Numbered from the stretch's first letter, positions 17,836-25,772 are shown. The stretch is DNA of 64,000 bases from Alicyclobacillus sp. ALC3 (GCF_028751195.1 NZ_CP066784.1:1736001-1800000), one strand, 5' to 3'. The notes: generated by a model from the letters alone, not told the origin. Made by a program: numbers and translations.

Positions 17836-18018
17836 CTATTCGCTCCGTTCTTCGTCATACAGTGTAGGGATGGCGTGCTGCGCATTCTCGAGGTTGCTCG
17901 CTGCTTGTTCTGCGGTGTGCGGGGCTCTCTCGTTGCGGGCATGTTCCAGCTCACGCCGTCTGGCCTCTAGACAGATGGCTGCGATGGTCTGCTGCGCCTC
18001 TGGGCGGAGTTTAATCAA
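17836..18018 (-). CDS. Possible small charged protein divergent from the serine recombinase
   Basis: 60 codons from a TTG at 18018, with GAGGTG about eight bases upstream, divergent from the recombinase and 25 bp from it. The product is highly charged and probably helical (PEAQQTIAAICLEARRRELE). Large serine recombinases often need a small directionality factor encoded nearby, so this is a candidate; the idea rests on position and size only. It could also be a chance open frame. No family recognised. Confidence 0.35.
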   Translation of the reverse strand: MIKLRPEAQQTIAAICLEARRRELEHARNERAPHTAEQAASNLENAQHAIPTLYDEERSE

Positions 18019-18043
18019 TGCAGGTCACCTCGGGGGTGAATCT

Positions 18044-19573
18044 ATGCAGCGCACCGATTGTCCGATAACCGTAGCTCTCTACTGCCGCGTCAGCACTGAT
18101 GAGCAAGCGCAACAAGGGTTCTCAATCGCCAGTCAGCAACAGCGCCTCGCCGCCTACTGTGTGTCACAGGGCTGGGAGAACTACGCGTATTACATCGACG
18201 ATGGCTACAGTGGCACCACGCTCGACCGCCCCGCTCTGCGCCGTCTGCTTCAAGATGTTGCCGCTAGGCGCGTGCAGGCGGTAGTGGTCTATCGCCTCGA
18301 CCGCCTAGGTCGCAAACAAAAGGACGTGCTGCACTTGCTTGAGGACGTCTTCGAGACGCAGGGTGTCGCGTTCCAAAGCGCTACCGAGCCGTTCGACACC
18401 GCAACCCCGCTCGGCAAAGCGATGCTCGGCATTCTCGCCGTCTTTGCACAGCTTGAGCGCGACACGATTGTCGAGCGCACCACAATGGGGCGCAGACAGC
18501 GCATTCAAGACGGGCTGTGGCACGGCGGCCGGGTGCCGTTCGGATATCGCTGGGAGCGGGCCAGACAGTCGCTCACCATCCATCGCGCTGAGGCCGCCGT
18601 CGTCCGGAGCGTGTTTCGCCGGTTTCTGAGCGGCGAGAGCCTGTCCAGCCTGGCCGACTGGGCAAATGAGCAGAGTGACGTTCGCAACTTCACACACACC
18701 GCCATCCGCCAGATGTTAACGCGGCCAATCTACGCAGGCTACCTCAACCGCGCAGGTGAGCGCGTGCAGGGGAAACACCAGCCGATTGTCGATCCCGCCA
18801 CTCTCGACGCGGCCGAACTCGCACTTCGTGAGCGACAGAGAAGCTACACGCGCGGCGGCAGCTACCTGCTGAGCGGACTCGCCGTCTGCGGTGTGTGCGG
18901 CGGAAGCGTGATCCACATTAGCCGGAAAGGCAGCAGTGATGCGAGGGACGGTTCGAAGCGGGACAGAGCCGTCCGCGACGCCGGCACTCTCGCGTACGAC
19001 TACTACGGCTGCAAACGGCAACACCAACGCAGACGCGGTCAAGGCACTCCGTGTACGCTCGGCTATTACCGGCAGAGCGAACTAGACGCAGCAGTTGTGC
19101 AAGCAGTACTAGGCGTGGCACTAGACGGCGAGTTGGTGCAGCAAATGGGTGCAAATGAGTTGGCGGACACGACGACCGCCCGAGCCGAGGCAACAAGACG
19201 AGTCGAGCAACTTCGGGAGGAACAAGCACAGCTTCAGGTGCGGCTCACACAGTGGTATGAGGCGTTTGAATCCGGACAAGTGACGATGAACGAAGTTCGT
19301 GACCGCATCGCTGAGCTGAAACAAGCACAGTCAGACGTCTGTGCGCGCATCGCTGCGTGCGAAACCGAACGAGCCAGACGTAGCGCTCCTACTCGCGGAC
19401 CGGAAGCCACGCAGTACCACGCAGACCTACCGCCCGTGCGGCCCGAACAGCTCATCGCAGATACCTGGCCAATCCTCACCGTTGCAGAGCGACAGGCCAT
19501 CGTGCGCGCAGCTGTTCGTCGCGTCGTGCTTGCACCCGGACGGAAACCGCCCGTGATCGAGTGGAATATGTAA
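18044..19573 (+). CDS. Large serine recombinase of the spoVR element
   Basis: 509 residues from an ATG at 18044 (GGGGGTGA upstream); the open frame extends 91 codons further without support. Order: resolvase domain (about 9-150) with catalytic S17 in YCRVSTDEQ and the YRLDRLGR arginines; a recombinase domain (about 170-270) with GRVPFGYR; a zinc ribbon with CGVCGG and a later CKRQ...C pair; a coiled coil (about 375-450); and a C-terminal tail. This is the architecture of large serine integrases such as SpoIVCA and phiC31 Int. It would excise or integrate the element by a dinucleotide crossover. It lies in the middle of the element rather than at an end. Confidence 0.95.
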   Translation: MQRTDCPITVALYCRVSTDEQAQQGFSIASQQQRLAAYCVSQGWENYAYYIDDGYSGTTLDRPALRRLLQDVAARRVQAVVVYRLDRLGRKQKDVLHLLEDVFETQGVAFQSATEPFDTATPLGKAMLGILAVFAQLERDTIVERTTMGRRQRIQDGLWHGGRVPFGYRWERARQSLTIHRAEAAVVRSVFRRFLSGESLSSLADWANEQSDVRNFTHTAIRQMLTRPIYAGYLNRAGERVQGKHQPIVDPATLDAAELALRERQRSYTRGGSYLLSGLAVCGVCGGSVIHISRKGSSDARDGSKRDRAVRDAGTLAYDYYGCKRQHQRRRGQGTPCTLGYYRQSELDAAVVQAVLGVALDGELVQQMGANELADTTTARAEATRRVEQLREEQAQLQVRLTQWYEAFESGQVTMNEVRDRIAELKQAQSDVCARIAACETERARRSAPTRGPEATQYHADLPPVRPEQLIADTWPILTVAERQAIVRAAVRRVVLAPGRKPPVIEWNM

Positions 19574-19630
19574 GCTCGTCCGCACGCGGCGGCAGCGGGT
19601 CTCCCCACTCCGCCACAGTGTGGTGTGGTG

Positions 19631-20026
19631 TTACCACAAGAACAGTCCCCACAGTGCGAATATCCACAGAAACGCCACAGCCCACCGCGCCCAGCCAAAG
19701 CCCCAACCATATGCCGGATAGCCGTAGCCAGGGCCAGCGCCGTAGCCAGGAGCACCACCGTAACCAGGGCCACCGCCGTAGCCAGGAGCACCGGCGTAGC
19801 CTGCACCCATGCCTCCCCAGCGTGCAAGCGCCAGGTCCAGGCGTTGCGCCTCATCCTCACTGACCTCGGCCGACGCCAAGTTCGTCGGGATTTGCTGTCG
19901 CGGCGAAAGCACGACCGCGGTGTCGTCCGTCACGCGCTCGATCACCCCAACGTGGTTTCCCCACTGAGTCCGAAACTGAACCATCCGTCCAACGTACTGT
20001 TGACAATCCTGCCTCGTGCACATCAT
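19631..20026 (-). CDS. Gly/Tyr-rich membrane-anchored protein
   Basis: 131 residues, start at ATG ATG with AAGGAGG six bases upstream. The N-terminal ~60 residues look like a small beta-barrel (MVQFRTQWGNHVGVIERVT). There follows a repetitive GAPGYGG/GPGYGG linker (about 75-105) encoded by imperfect DNA repeats, and a C-terminal hydrophobic helix rich in Trp (ARWAVAFLWIFALWGLF). Gly/Tyr repeats are common in spore coat proteins, and the gene neighbours two YjcZ-like genes, so a role in the sporulating cell envelope is plausible. No family firmly recognised. Confidence 0.7.
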   Translation of the reverse strand: MMCTRQDCQQYVGRMVQFRTQWGNHVGVIERVTDDTAVVLSPRQQIPTNLASAEVSEDEAQRLDLALARWGGMGAGYAGAPGYGGGPGYGGAPGYGAGPGYGYPAYGWGFGWARWAVAFLWIFALWGLFLW

Positions 20027-20106
20027 TTACCACCTCCTTTCAGTAACGAGCCTAGAGAAGAAAACTGCGTGGCGGGCAGGCTGCCCATCTACGCAGCTTG
20101 TTCCTA

Positions 20107-20229
20107 TCAGTAGACCGGCGTGGTTGTGCACGTCGTCACCGTTGTGTACGGAACCAACAGAAGGAACAGCACGAAGATGATCAGGAACACTATTGCCCAA
20201 CGCGTATAGCCGCCGAGTGCACCGTACAT
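20107..20229 (-). CDS. YjcZ-like small sporulation membrane protein
   Basis: 40 residues from an ATG at 20229 with AAGGAGGG seven bases upstream. The pattern is a short GGYTRWA lead, one hydrophobic helix (IVFLIIFVLFLLLVP) and a Thr/Cys/Tyr tail. YjcZ-type mini-proteins are found widely in spore formers; the molecular role is unknown. It lies between a paralogue at 20311-20415 and the Gly/Tyr-rich gene, all minus strand, within 500 bp of the right end of the spoVR element. Confidence 0.75.
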   Translation of the reverse strand: MYGALGGYTRWAIVFLIIFVLFLLLVPYTTVTTCTTTPVY

Positions 20230-20310
20230 CTGCGAACCCTCCTTTCCCAGATCACGATTGTTACCTGCGTGGCTGCCCCCAGCAGGCTGGGGGCTGCACA
20301 CAAGCGGCCC

Positions 20311-20415
20311 TTAGTAGCCCGCTCCTGCACCATAACCAGGCACGAGCAAGAAGAACAGTACAAAGATGATCAGAAACACCACCGCCCAACGGGTGTATCC
20401 GCCGAATGTACCCAT
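20311..20415 (-). CDS. Second YjcZ-like small membrane protein
   Basis: 34 residues, ATG at 20415 after GAGGAGG, ending in TAA at 20311. The sequence MGTFGGYTRWAVVFLIIF matches its neighbour closely over the GGYTRWA lead and the helix, so the two are tandem duplicates; the tail is GYGAGAGY instead of Thr/Cys-rich. Nearest gene to the right core of the spoVR element (about 165 bp away). Confidence 0.75.
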   Translation of the reverse strand: MGTFGGYTRWAVVFLIIFVLFFLLVPGYGAGAGY

Positions 20416-20573
20416 GAGACCTCCTCCTCTCCTGAAGCATAGTGCAGGGTATGTCTTGGACGAGGGCGTTTGGAGCGGTATGCGCCCGGCTTCGGCGCCT
20501 ATTTTGCAGGTGTCACCCCAGTTTGCCTAACTGGCAAGGCACAGGGATGCGCCTGTTTGCACAACGGACGGTT

Positions 20574-20756
20574 CTACGCCTTACCAAACGACCAGTGATG
20601 AAAGCGCGTCGGCATGCCGTAAGCCCCAAACGTGTAGAGAACGTCCGCCGGGCAAACCTCATAGCGCATCGGGTAAAAGTCCAGGCCGTTCTTCGTCGCA
20701 AGCTCGGTCATCTGCTCAATGCTCGCCTCGAGCTGCTCCATCTCAGCACTGTTCAT
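20574..20756 (-). CDS. spoVR: spoVR 5' segment (first 59 codons of split SpoVR)
   Basis: Encodes the conserved SpoVR N-terminus ([19 protein letters not shown], then [13 protein letters not shown]). The ATG overlaps the yhbH stop (ATGA), the sign of an original operon junction. After codon 59 (AAG, Lys) the frame passes the TAAGGC core, adds one Ala codon and hits TAG inside the element. The rest of SpoVR lies at 13120-14404. Joining AAG at 20582-20580 to the codon after AAG at 14403-14401 restores HWSFGKAFHRMKL, exactly the order expected of intact SpoVR. Confidence 0.95.
   Translation of the reverse strand: MNSAEMEQLEASIEQMTELATKNGLDFYPMRYEVCPADVLYTFGAYGMPTRFHHWSFGKA
20578..20583. other. 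Recombination core, right end of the spoVR element
   Basis: Plus-strand GCCTTA, identical to 14399-14404. On the minus strand it reads TAAGGC, with the first four bases preceded by TTTGG (spoVR head) and followed by GTAG (element). Confidence 0.8.
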
Positions 20757-21253
20757 GCGGGCTTCACCTGCCCTCCTGACGTTGTGAAGAACGTCTTTAA
20801 GGCCCGGTAGACATCACTCTTCTCTTTGATCAGCACCGAGCGAAAGTGCGGGTGTACAAACTTGCCATAGGACGACATCAATGTCGATGAACGCTGGTAC
20901 TGGTTCACTTCCGCGTACCCGAACATCTGCGCACGTTCACACAGCTCCTTAGCGAGTCGCATGACCTTCTCGTTGTCCGAAGTAAGGTTATCGCCGTCTG
21001 AGAAGTGAATCGGATACAGGTTGTAACGGTCCGTCGGGTACTCGCGCTCGACCATCTGCAGCGCGTAGTCGTACGCTGACGAGCAGATAGTCCCGCCGCT
21101 CTCCCCGCGTGTAAAGAAGTGCTCCTCGCTCACCTCCTTGGCTTCCGTATGGTGCGCGATGTAGCGGATCTGCACGTTGTCGTACTTGGTTCGCAAAAAC
21201 CGCGTCATCCAGAAGAAGAAGGTCCGAGCACAGTACTTTTCAAACATCCCCAT
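20753..21253 (-). CDS. yhbH: yhbH 3' segment (residues 220-385 of split YhbH/YeaH)
   Basis: 166 codons beginning [15 protein letters not shown], the sequence that follows DxSGS in the VWA domain of YhbH (DUF444/YeaH family). Further conserved segments are [29 protein letters not shown] and [13 protein letters not shown]. There is no good ribosome site before the ATG, consistent with a gene fragment. The first 219 codons lie at 26229-26885. The stop overlaps the spoVR ATG. YhbH acts with PrkA in the stationary phase/sporulation programme; its exact biochemical role is not settled. Confidence 0.95.
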   Translation of the reverse strand: MGMFEKYCARTFFFWMTRFLRTKYDNVQIRYIAHHTEAKEVSEEHFFTRGESGGTICSSAYDYALQMVEREYPTDRYNLYPIHFSDGDNLTSDNEKVMRLAKELCERAQMFGYAEVNQYQRSSTLMSSYGKFVHPHFRSVLIKEKSDVYRALKTFFTTSGGQVKPA

Positions 21254-21254
21254 C

Positions 21255-21256
21255 GA
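21255..21256. other. Candidate crossover dinucleotide, left end of the yhbH element
   Basis: Minus-strand TC at the boundary between the yhbH tail (TCG ATG GGG) and the element (CCCACA). The other copy is at 26230-26231. Three bases further on, TGG is also shared, so the core cannot be fixed by identity alone; dyad symmetry favours TC. Confidence 0.65.
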
Positions 21257-21291
21257 TGTGGGCGCATCAGAATTGAATAATGATATAGGAA

Positions 21292-22803
21292 CTAAGGCAG
21301 TCGGTAGTTGAGCTCCAGCGAGGTAATTTGTTTGCCGTTCACTGTCACGCGCCTAATCACACTCTGTAGCATCCGCCGCACTTCCTCCGGGTTTGAGTGA
21401 CCGAGACCGCCGAGCGATTGCAGGTAGTCTGCGACCTGATAGTTCACACGCTCATCACACGATTGGCGCAGACGACGCACTTCTAACTCGTCGACTTCAC
21501 AATTGCATTGGTTGATCGTCGCAACGTATCGCTCCTTCAGGCGAGTTGCCGTAGAGACTGGCATCGAATCGTCCAACAACAACTTTTCTAAGGCGAGTTC
21601 CGCCTTGCTTATCTCGTTTCTCAGTCGCGCGAGTTCCCGCTCGACGTCCGTCGTCTGCGGCACCGCTTCGACGGTCACGTTCACCTGCTGCAGTGGGGTG
21701 AGGAGGCAAATCAAATAGGTCCAAATGGCCTGTTCGAGCTCATCCGCCCTGATATTCGGCTGACTACACATCGACCGGCCAAAGCGAAACGCCTTGGAGC
21801 AGACGTAATACCGATACTCCCGCTTGGCCTGACGCTGTACTTGGCAGACCATCGTTTCACCGCAGCGCTCGCAGCGAAGGAGGCCTGTCAGCGGATGCTT
21901 GGAGTGCTTCGCGCCAGGTTTGCTTCGGGATCGCAATAATGCCTGCGCCTTGTCGAACACCGCCCGGTCGACGAGCGGCGGATGCGTGTCCCGGACCGTC
22001 ACCCACTCGTCTTCCGGCAAAACGTGTCTGGCCTTTTGCTTGCGATAGCCGCGTTCGTCAAAGATCCGCTTGAGCGTATTGCGCGTGCGTCCATACACGG
22101 TGTCCCCGACATAAACCGGGTTTTGCAACACTCGATTGACTGTGAAGCGGGACCACAGCTTACCATTTTTGCTGTATTGGCACGTTCTGTTGAGGTGGTC
22201 TGCAATTCGCAGAGTGCCTTTGTTCTCGTCCACATACATCCGGAAAATTGCAACAACCGTCGCCGCAAACTGAGCGTCAATCTCGAGCCGGCGGGCTTTT
22301 TCACAGAGACGGTAGCCGATTGGCGCTTCCCCGAGCCACACACCGCGGCGAGCCAGAGACTTTTTCCCAGACGACACGCGCGAACTGATGCGCTTGCTTT
22401 CCATCTCTGACATGACGGAGTGAATGCCGAGCAAATCCAGGGTCTCCGGGCGGTCACTGTCAACGTTGTCGTTGATCGCGATCACGCGCACACCGTGCAT
22501 CTGGAATCGACTCACAATCTCGATGTGCTCCGCTTGGTCACGACTGATTCGACTGATTTCCTTAAACACGATGACGTGAAACCTGCCTTGCTTCGCGTCT
22601 TCGAGCGCCTGCTGAATCGCCGGGCGTTGGATGAAGCGGGTGTAGTAACCGCTTTGGTCGAAGTCCGTGTACACACACGTTGCGTCTACTGCGAACTCGT
22701 CGCCTAGTCGCCTGATGTACTCCTTGGCATAATCCACCTGGTTATCGAGGCTCTCCCCCTGCCTGTCTGTGCTCACCCGCGCGTACACCGCACAGACCCT
22801 CAT
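21292..22803 (-). CDS. Large serine recombinase of the yhbH element
   Basis: 503 residues. The ATG at 22803 overlaps the stop of the preceding small gene (ATGA). Resolvase domain (about 2-145) with catalytic S11 in YARVSTDRQ and the KEISRISRD helix; recombinase domain (about 160-260) with APIGYRL; zinc ribbon CERCGE with CSKAFRFGRSMC; coiled coil (about 390-440); C-terminal strand segment. Its 3' end is about 35 bp from the left crossover, as is usual for a large serine integrase gene beside its att site. It is clearly different from the recombinase at 18044-19573, so each element probably has its own enzyme. Confidence 0.95.
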   Translation of the reverse strand: MRVCAVYARVSTDRQGESLDNQVDYAKEYIRRLGDEFAVDATCVYTDFDQSGYYTRFIQRPAIQQALEDAKQGRFHVIVFKEISRISRDQAEHIEIVSRFQMHGVRVIAINDNVDSDRPETLDLLGIHSVMSEMESKRISSRVSSGKKSLARRGVWLGEAPIGYRLCEKARRLEIDAQFAATVVAIFRMYVDENKGTLRIADHLNRTCQYSKNGKLWSRFTVNRVLQNPVYVGDTVYGRTRNTLKRIFDERGYRKQKARHVLPEDEWVTVRDTHPPLVDRAVFDKAQALLRSRSKPGAKHSKHPLTGLLRCERCGETMVCQVQRQAKREYRYYVCSKAFRFGRSMCSQPNIRADELEQAIWTYLICLLTPLQQVNVTVEAVPQTTDVERELARLRNEISKAELALEKLLLDDSMPVSTATRLKERYVATINQCNCEVDELEVRRLRQSCDERVNYQVADYLQSLGGLGHSNPEEVRRMLQSVIRRVTVNGKQITSLELNYRLP

Positions 22804-23102
22804 GCCATTCCGTCACCACTGTGACAACGCTCTGCATCCGCCTCGAACTTCCCCATCCTCTGCGTGGCCGTGTGCACACTCTCACCATCTGCCGCCGTCT
22901 CAGCATCATCTACCGTCGTCTCAGCATCATCTACCGTCGTCTGAGCATCATCTACCGTCGTCCCCCTGGCAGCGGGCATGGTGATGTGCACTCGCACATC
23001 GCAGCCGACTTTTCCGGCTATGAACCGTCGCAATTCGTCTCCGAGCCAATCGGTGATGGGTGGCGCGTCCTTGGCAAACGAGGGTTTCACATGTACTTCC
23101 AC
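22800..23102 (-). CDS. Small acidic protein co-translated with the yhbH-element recombinase
   Basis: About 100 residues from a GTG at 23102 with AAGGGGGG upstream; a longer frame to 23168 lacks a ribosome site. The N-terminal half (VEVHVKPSF to VRVHITMP) looks like a small folded domain. The C-terminal half has three 7-residue TTVDDAE repeats encoded by a 21-bp DNA repeat. Its stop overlaps the recombinase ATG, so the two are translationally coupled. A partner needed for excision (directionality factor or accessory factor, as GirX is for gin) is a reasonable guess from position only. No family recognised. Confidence 0.6.
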   Translation of the reverse strand: MEVHVKPSFAKDAPPITDWLGDELRRFIAGKVGCDVRVHITMPAARGTTVDDAQTTVDDAETTVDDAETAADGESVHTATQRMGKFEADAERCHSGDGMA

Positions 23103-23187
23103 AGTCGGGTCCCCCCTTCGCTCCACCGTATGCGCGAAGAGGATTGTCCGATGTAAGGTCTGCTTCACAGCGAGCTATGGAGCAACC

Positions 23188-23299
23188 GCTGACCCGCTGA
23201 CCCGCTGACCCGCTGACCCGCTGACCCGCTGACCCGTGGAGCCGTGGAGCCGTGGAGCCGTGGAGCCGTGGAGCCGTGGAGCCGTGGAGCCGTGGAGCC
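23188..23299. repeat. Two abutting 8-bp tandem repeats
   Basis: Six units of GCTGACCC (23188-23235) run directly into eight units of GTGGAGCC (23236-23299). They lie upstream of the small gene/recombinase pair and 100 bp before the DUF4349 gene. Confidence 0.95.
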
Positions 23300-23400
23300 G
23301 ACACCGGGATCAAAAAACCGGTGAACTGGGTGCAACTTAATTCGTTGTACAACGTCTGGATCAGAAATGGTCAGCAAGTGGTGAAAGGGGGCTCCGGCTC

Positions 23401-24387
23401 ATGAGTGTGAATTCATCGTCTCGGCGACACAGGCTGCTAGCACAACTTGCGTTTGCACGGCGAAGAGTCTGGTGGGCAGTCGGTGCAGGTGTGGTGCTGT
23501 TGGTTATCGCCTCACTCGCAGTGACTGCGCCTGGTAGACACGGCTCCGGCGGACAGATGTCAGGCCGAACATCTACGGCGAGCTCCGGCGTCACGGCATC
23601 TTCACCAGCTGTGGGGTATGGAGCGGGATCGGCAGAACAGGCAGGCGTAGCGAACAGCGGGCCGACTCATGGTGCTACAGTAGCGGCTTCCGTCGGCCAA
23701 ACGCGATCGATTGGCTCTTCGAGTGGGCAGCATCTCGTCATTGAGACGGCAAACCTCGATATGACGGTGACTCAGCTTCCGAAGGCGACAAGCGACATAA
23801 CGAGTCTGGCCGAAGCATCGGGAGGTTTCGTCCACTCGATGAACCAGTTGACGGACGGTCAGGGCCAGAACTCGGCGACCTTGACCATCCGCGTTCCCGA
23901 GAACAAGTTTCAGACCGCGCTGAAGAACATCAAGTCGCTCGGCAAAGTCGACACCTTTTCTCAATCTGGTCAGGATGTGACCAGCGAGCACAACAACTTA
24001 CAACTGCAGGTCACGGAGCTGCAAAGCGAAGCAAAAGCCTACACACGGCTGTTCGACAAGGCCACGAAGATGTCCGATATGTTGCAAATTCAGCAGTCTC
24101 TCACAGAGACCAACAATCAGATTTCGAACCTGAACAGTCAACTCCACCAACTGAATCACACCATTCAGTACACGACGATTAACATCACGCTGCAGCCTTC
24201 CGTGGTCCCGATTCACCAGGGCAGCGAGCCCTTCTGGGCGCCGATCGTACAGTCGCTGCACTTCATGGACCGAGTCGGTGTCGGGCTGTCAAAAGTGATC
24301 GGCTGGCTGCTACCGTGGGCTGCACTTGGCGGCTTGGTGTACGGGGGAGTTCTCGTCTGGCGTCGAGGAGCTTCTCGCAAGGCATGA
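23401..24387 (+). CDS. DUF4349 domain membrane protein
   Basis: 328 residues, ATG at 23401 with AAAGGGGG upstream. One N-terminal hydrophobic helix (about 25-42), a Gly/Ser/Ala-rich linker to about residue 105, then a DUF4349 domain (about 110-275) with IETANLDMTV, IRVPENKFQTALKNI and a coiled-coil stretch (LQLQVTELQSEAKAYTRLFD), and a C-terminal hydrophobic helix (about 295-318). Such proteins are envelope-located and of unknown function. It is cargo of the yhbH element, on the plus strand, opposite to its neighbours. Confidence 0.85.
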   Translation: MSVNSSSRRHRLLAQLAFARRRVWWAVGAGVVLLVIASLAVTAPGRHGSGGQMSGRTSTASSGVTASSPAVGYGAGSAEQAGVANSGPTHGATVAASVGQTRSIGSSSGQHLVIETANLDMTVTQLPKATSDITSLAEASGGFVHSMNQLTDGQGQNSATLTIRVPENKFQTALKNIKSLGKVDTFSQSGQDVTSEHNNLQLQVTELQSEAKAYTRLFDKATKMSDMLQIQQSLTETNNQISNLNSQLHQLNHTIQYTTINITLQPSVVPIHQGSEPFWAPIVQSLHFMDRVGVGLSKVIGWLLPWAALGGLVYGGVLVWRRGASRKA

Positions 24388-24451
24388 AGTTGGACGTCTT
24401 GATTGACCGAGCAACTCGATGCAAAGGATTCATCCGCGCTTCTTCAGTTGA

Positions 24452-24678
24452 GAGGACGCTATCCGAAACGGATAACGTCCTCAAACCGCGTTATGGACAC
24501 AAATGCAGGTAATCTCAACGCGATAACGCTATCCCAACGCGTTATCGTCCCATAGCGGTCTCAAAATTGGGGGAATCGAGGGGCATAACGCGGTTTGAGA
24601 GCGTTAAAGGGAGTAATTATGTAAACTCGAGAGTGGATAACGCTGTTTGGAGACGTTACGGTCCGGATTATGTAAACT
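24452..24678. repeat. Cluster of nested inverted repeats based on AACGCGTTAT
   Basis: A hairpin at 24452-24482 (GAGGACG-C-TATCCG / CGGATA-A-CGTCCTC, one mismatch, AAA loop). A perfect 16-bp inverted repeat CTCAAACCGCGTTATG (24480-24495) / 24584-24599. Between them CGATAACG and CGTTATCG pair. ATTATGTAAACT occurs twice (about 24616 and 24667). The rest of 24388-24788 has no gene. The first hairpin might terminate the DUF4349 transcript, but no T tract follows. Confidence 0.8.
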
Positions 24679-24788
24679 TAAAGGGCTGGTCCGCGTTCGG
24701 GGCCGGTCACCCCAGGCAGGGCATCCAACATCGTCAGATGCAGCCTCTCGCCCTTCCACGCCCCATGCCCAGCCGCCGAGCCGTCCGA

Positions 24789-25772
24789 TTATGTTGCCGG
24801 TCGTTTGCTGGCCAGCAGTGTCACCGTCACCAGCACGCACAGTCCACCTAGCATGGAGGCCAATCCCAGTTGTACGTGTAAGACCGCCACTGCCAGGATT
24901 GAGGCGGACAACGGCTCGGCGCAGGCCAACAGACTTGCTTCCGATGCGGAGATGAATTTGAGACTCGCAATATACACATAGAACGCAATCAACGTTCCGA
25001 ATAACACGACAAAGCTCACGAGCCACCAGGCGCCAAACGTGCTATGCCCTGTGAAATGCCACGGTGGAGTGATGAACGACATGCTGACCCCACCAATCAG
25101 CATTGCCCAACCCACAACGTTGGCAGAGCCGTACGTGTGGAGTAGGCGTTGCGGATAGAGAGAGTAAAATGCGAGCGTTACAGCTGACACTAACCCCCAA
25201 AACACTGCTTGTGGGCTGACCGAGAAAGTGTGAACGTTCCCGTCAGTAACGAGCAGGAATGCGCCACCACATGCCAAGACAACTGCCGCCGTCTGTACGC
25301 CTGTAGGAATACGTCGTTGACGCAGCGCAATATACACGGTGATGAAAATCGGTCCCATGTACTGCAGCATCGTTGCCGTCGCAGCATTCCCGTAGCGGAT
25401 TGCTGCAAAGTACGAGTATTGCACACCAAGCAAACCAATGATGCCAAACAAGACGAGTTTCACAGCGTCTCGCTTGTGCTTCCACACCGCAACTGTCGCA
25501 GGCAGACCTGATTTGATCGAAACGCCGGCCAACAGGAGAAGTCCAGCCACACTCATCCGTACCGTGACCAACCAGCCCGGGTTAAAACCGTAGCGCTGGA
25601 ATAACACTTGTGCCGCAGTCCCGGATACACCCCACAGCACTGCACCTAACAGCACCATCGACAGGCCTTTAAAATGGCCGAGTTTTTTGGTTGCAAGAGC
25701 AGACTCGAACGCCGTGGACAGCGGTTGGGGATTTTGATTCTCAAGGTTTATGTTTGACACCACGTACCCCAC
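24789..25772 (-). CDS. EamA/DMT-family transporter
   Basis: 327 residues from a GTG at 25772 with GGGAGGT seven bases upstream (an ATG at 25811 lacks one). About ten hydrophobic helices in two repeated EamA halves, with LGAVLWGVSGTAAQVLF in the first and a matching ALLACAEPLSASILAV segment near the end (both motifs typical of RhaT/EamA exporters). It exports or imports a small metabolite; the substrate is unknown. Cargo of the yhbH element. No partner gene in the same direction nearby. Confidence 0.88.
   Translation of the reverse strand: MGYVVSNINLENQNPQPLSTAFESALATKKLGHFKGLSMVLLGAVLWGVSGTAAQVLFQRYGFNPGWLVTVRMSVAGLLLLAGVSIKSGLPATVAVWKHKRDAVKLVLFGIIGLLGVQYSYFAAIRYGNAATATMLQYMGPIFITVYIALRQRRIPTGVQTAAVVLACGGAFLLVTDGNVHTFSVSPQAVFWGLVSAVTLAFYSLYPQRLLHTYGSANVVGWAMLIGGVSMSFITPPWHFTGHSTFGAWWLVSFVVLFGTLIAFYVYIASLKFISASEASLLACAEPLSASILAVAVLHVQLGLASMLGGLCVLVTVTLLASKRPAT

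Larger units (their letters stand above)
14405..20583. mobile_element. 6179-bp gene-intervening element inside spoVR
   Basis: Bounded by GCCTTA copies at 14399-14404 and 20578-20583, and flanked by the two in-frame halves of spoVR. Contents: an ALDH-DUF779-alcohol dehydrogenase operon (minus), a large serine recombinase (plus) with a possible divergent 60-codon gene, a Gly/Tyr-rich membrane protein and two YjcZ-like genes (minus). No phage structural genes are seen. Joining the ends (minus strand) around TAAGGC gives an attP-like dyad centred on AA in which 10 of the first 16 flanking positions pair. This suits a large serine recombinase using a dinucleotide crossover. By analogy with skin (sigK) and gin (gerE), excision in the mother cell would rebuild spoVR; that is inference. 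Confidence 0.9.

Noticed and set aside
13120..20756. spoVR as a plain inactivated pseudogene.
   Set aside because: Both halves are free of stops, are in the same phase at a shared core, and flank an element with its own recombinase. A decaying pseudogene is less likely, but cannot be excluded without excision data.
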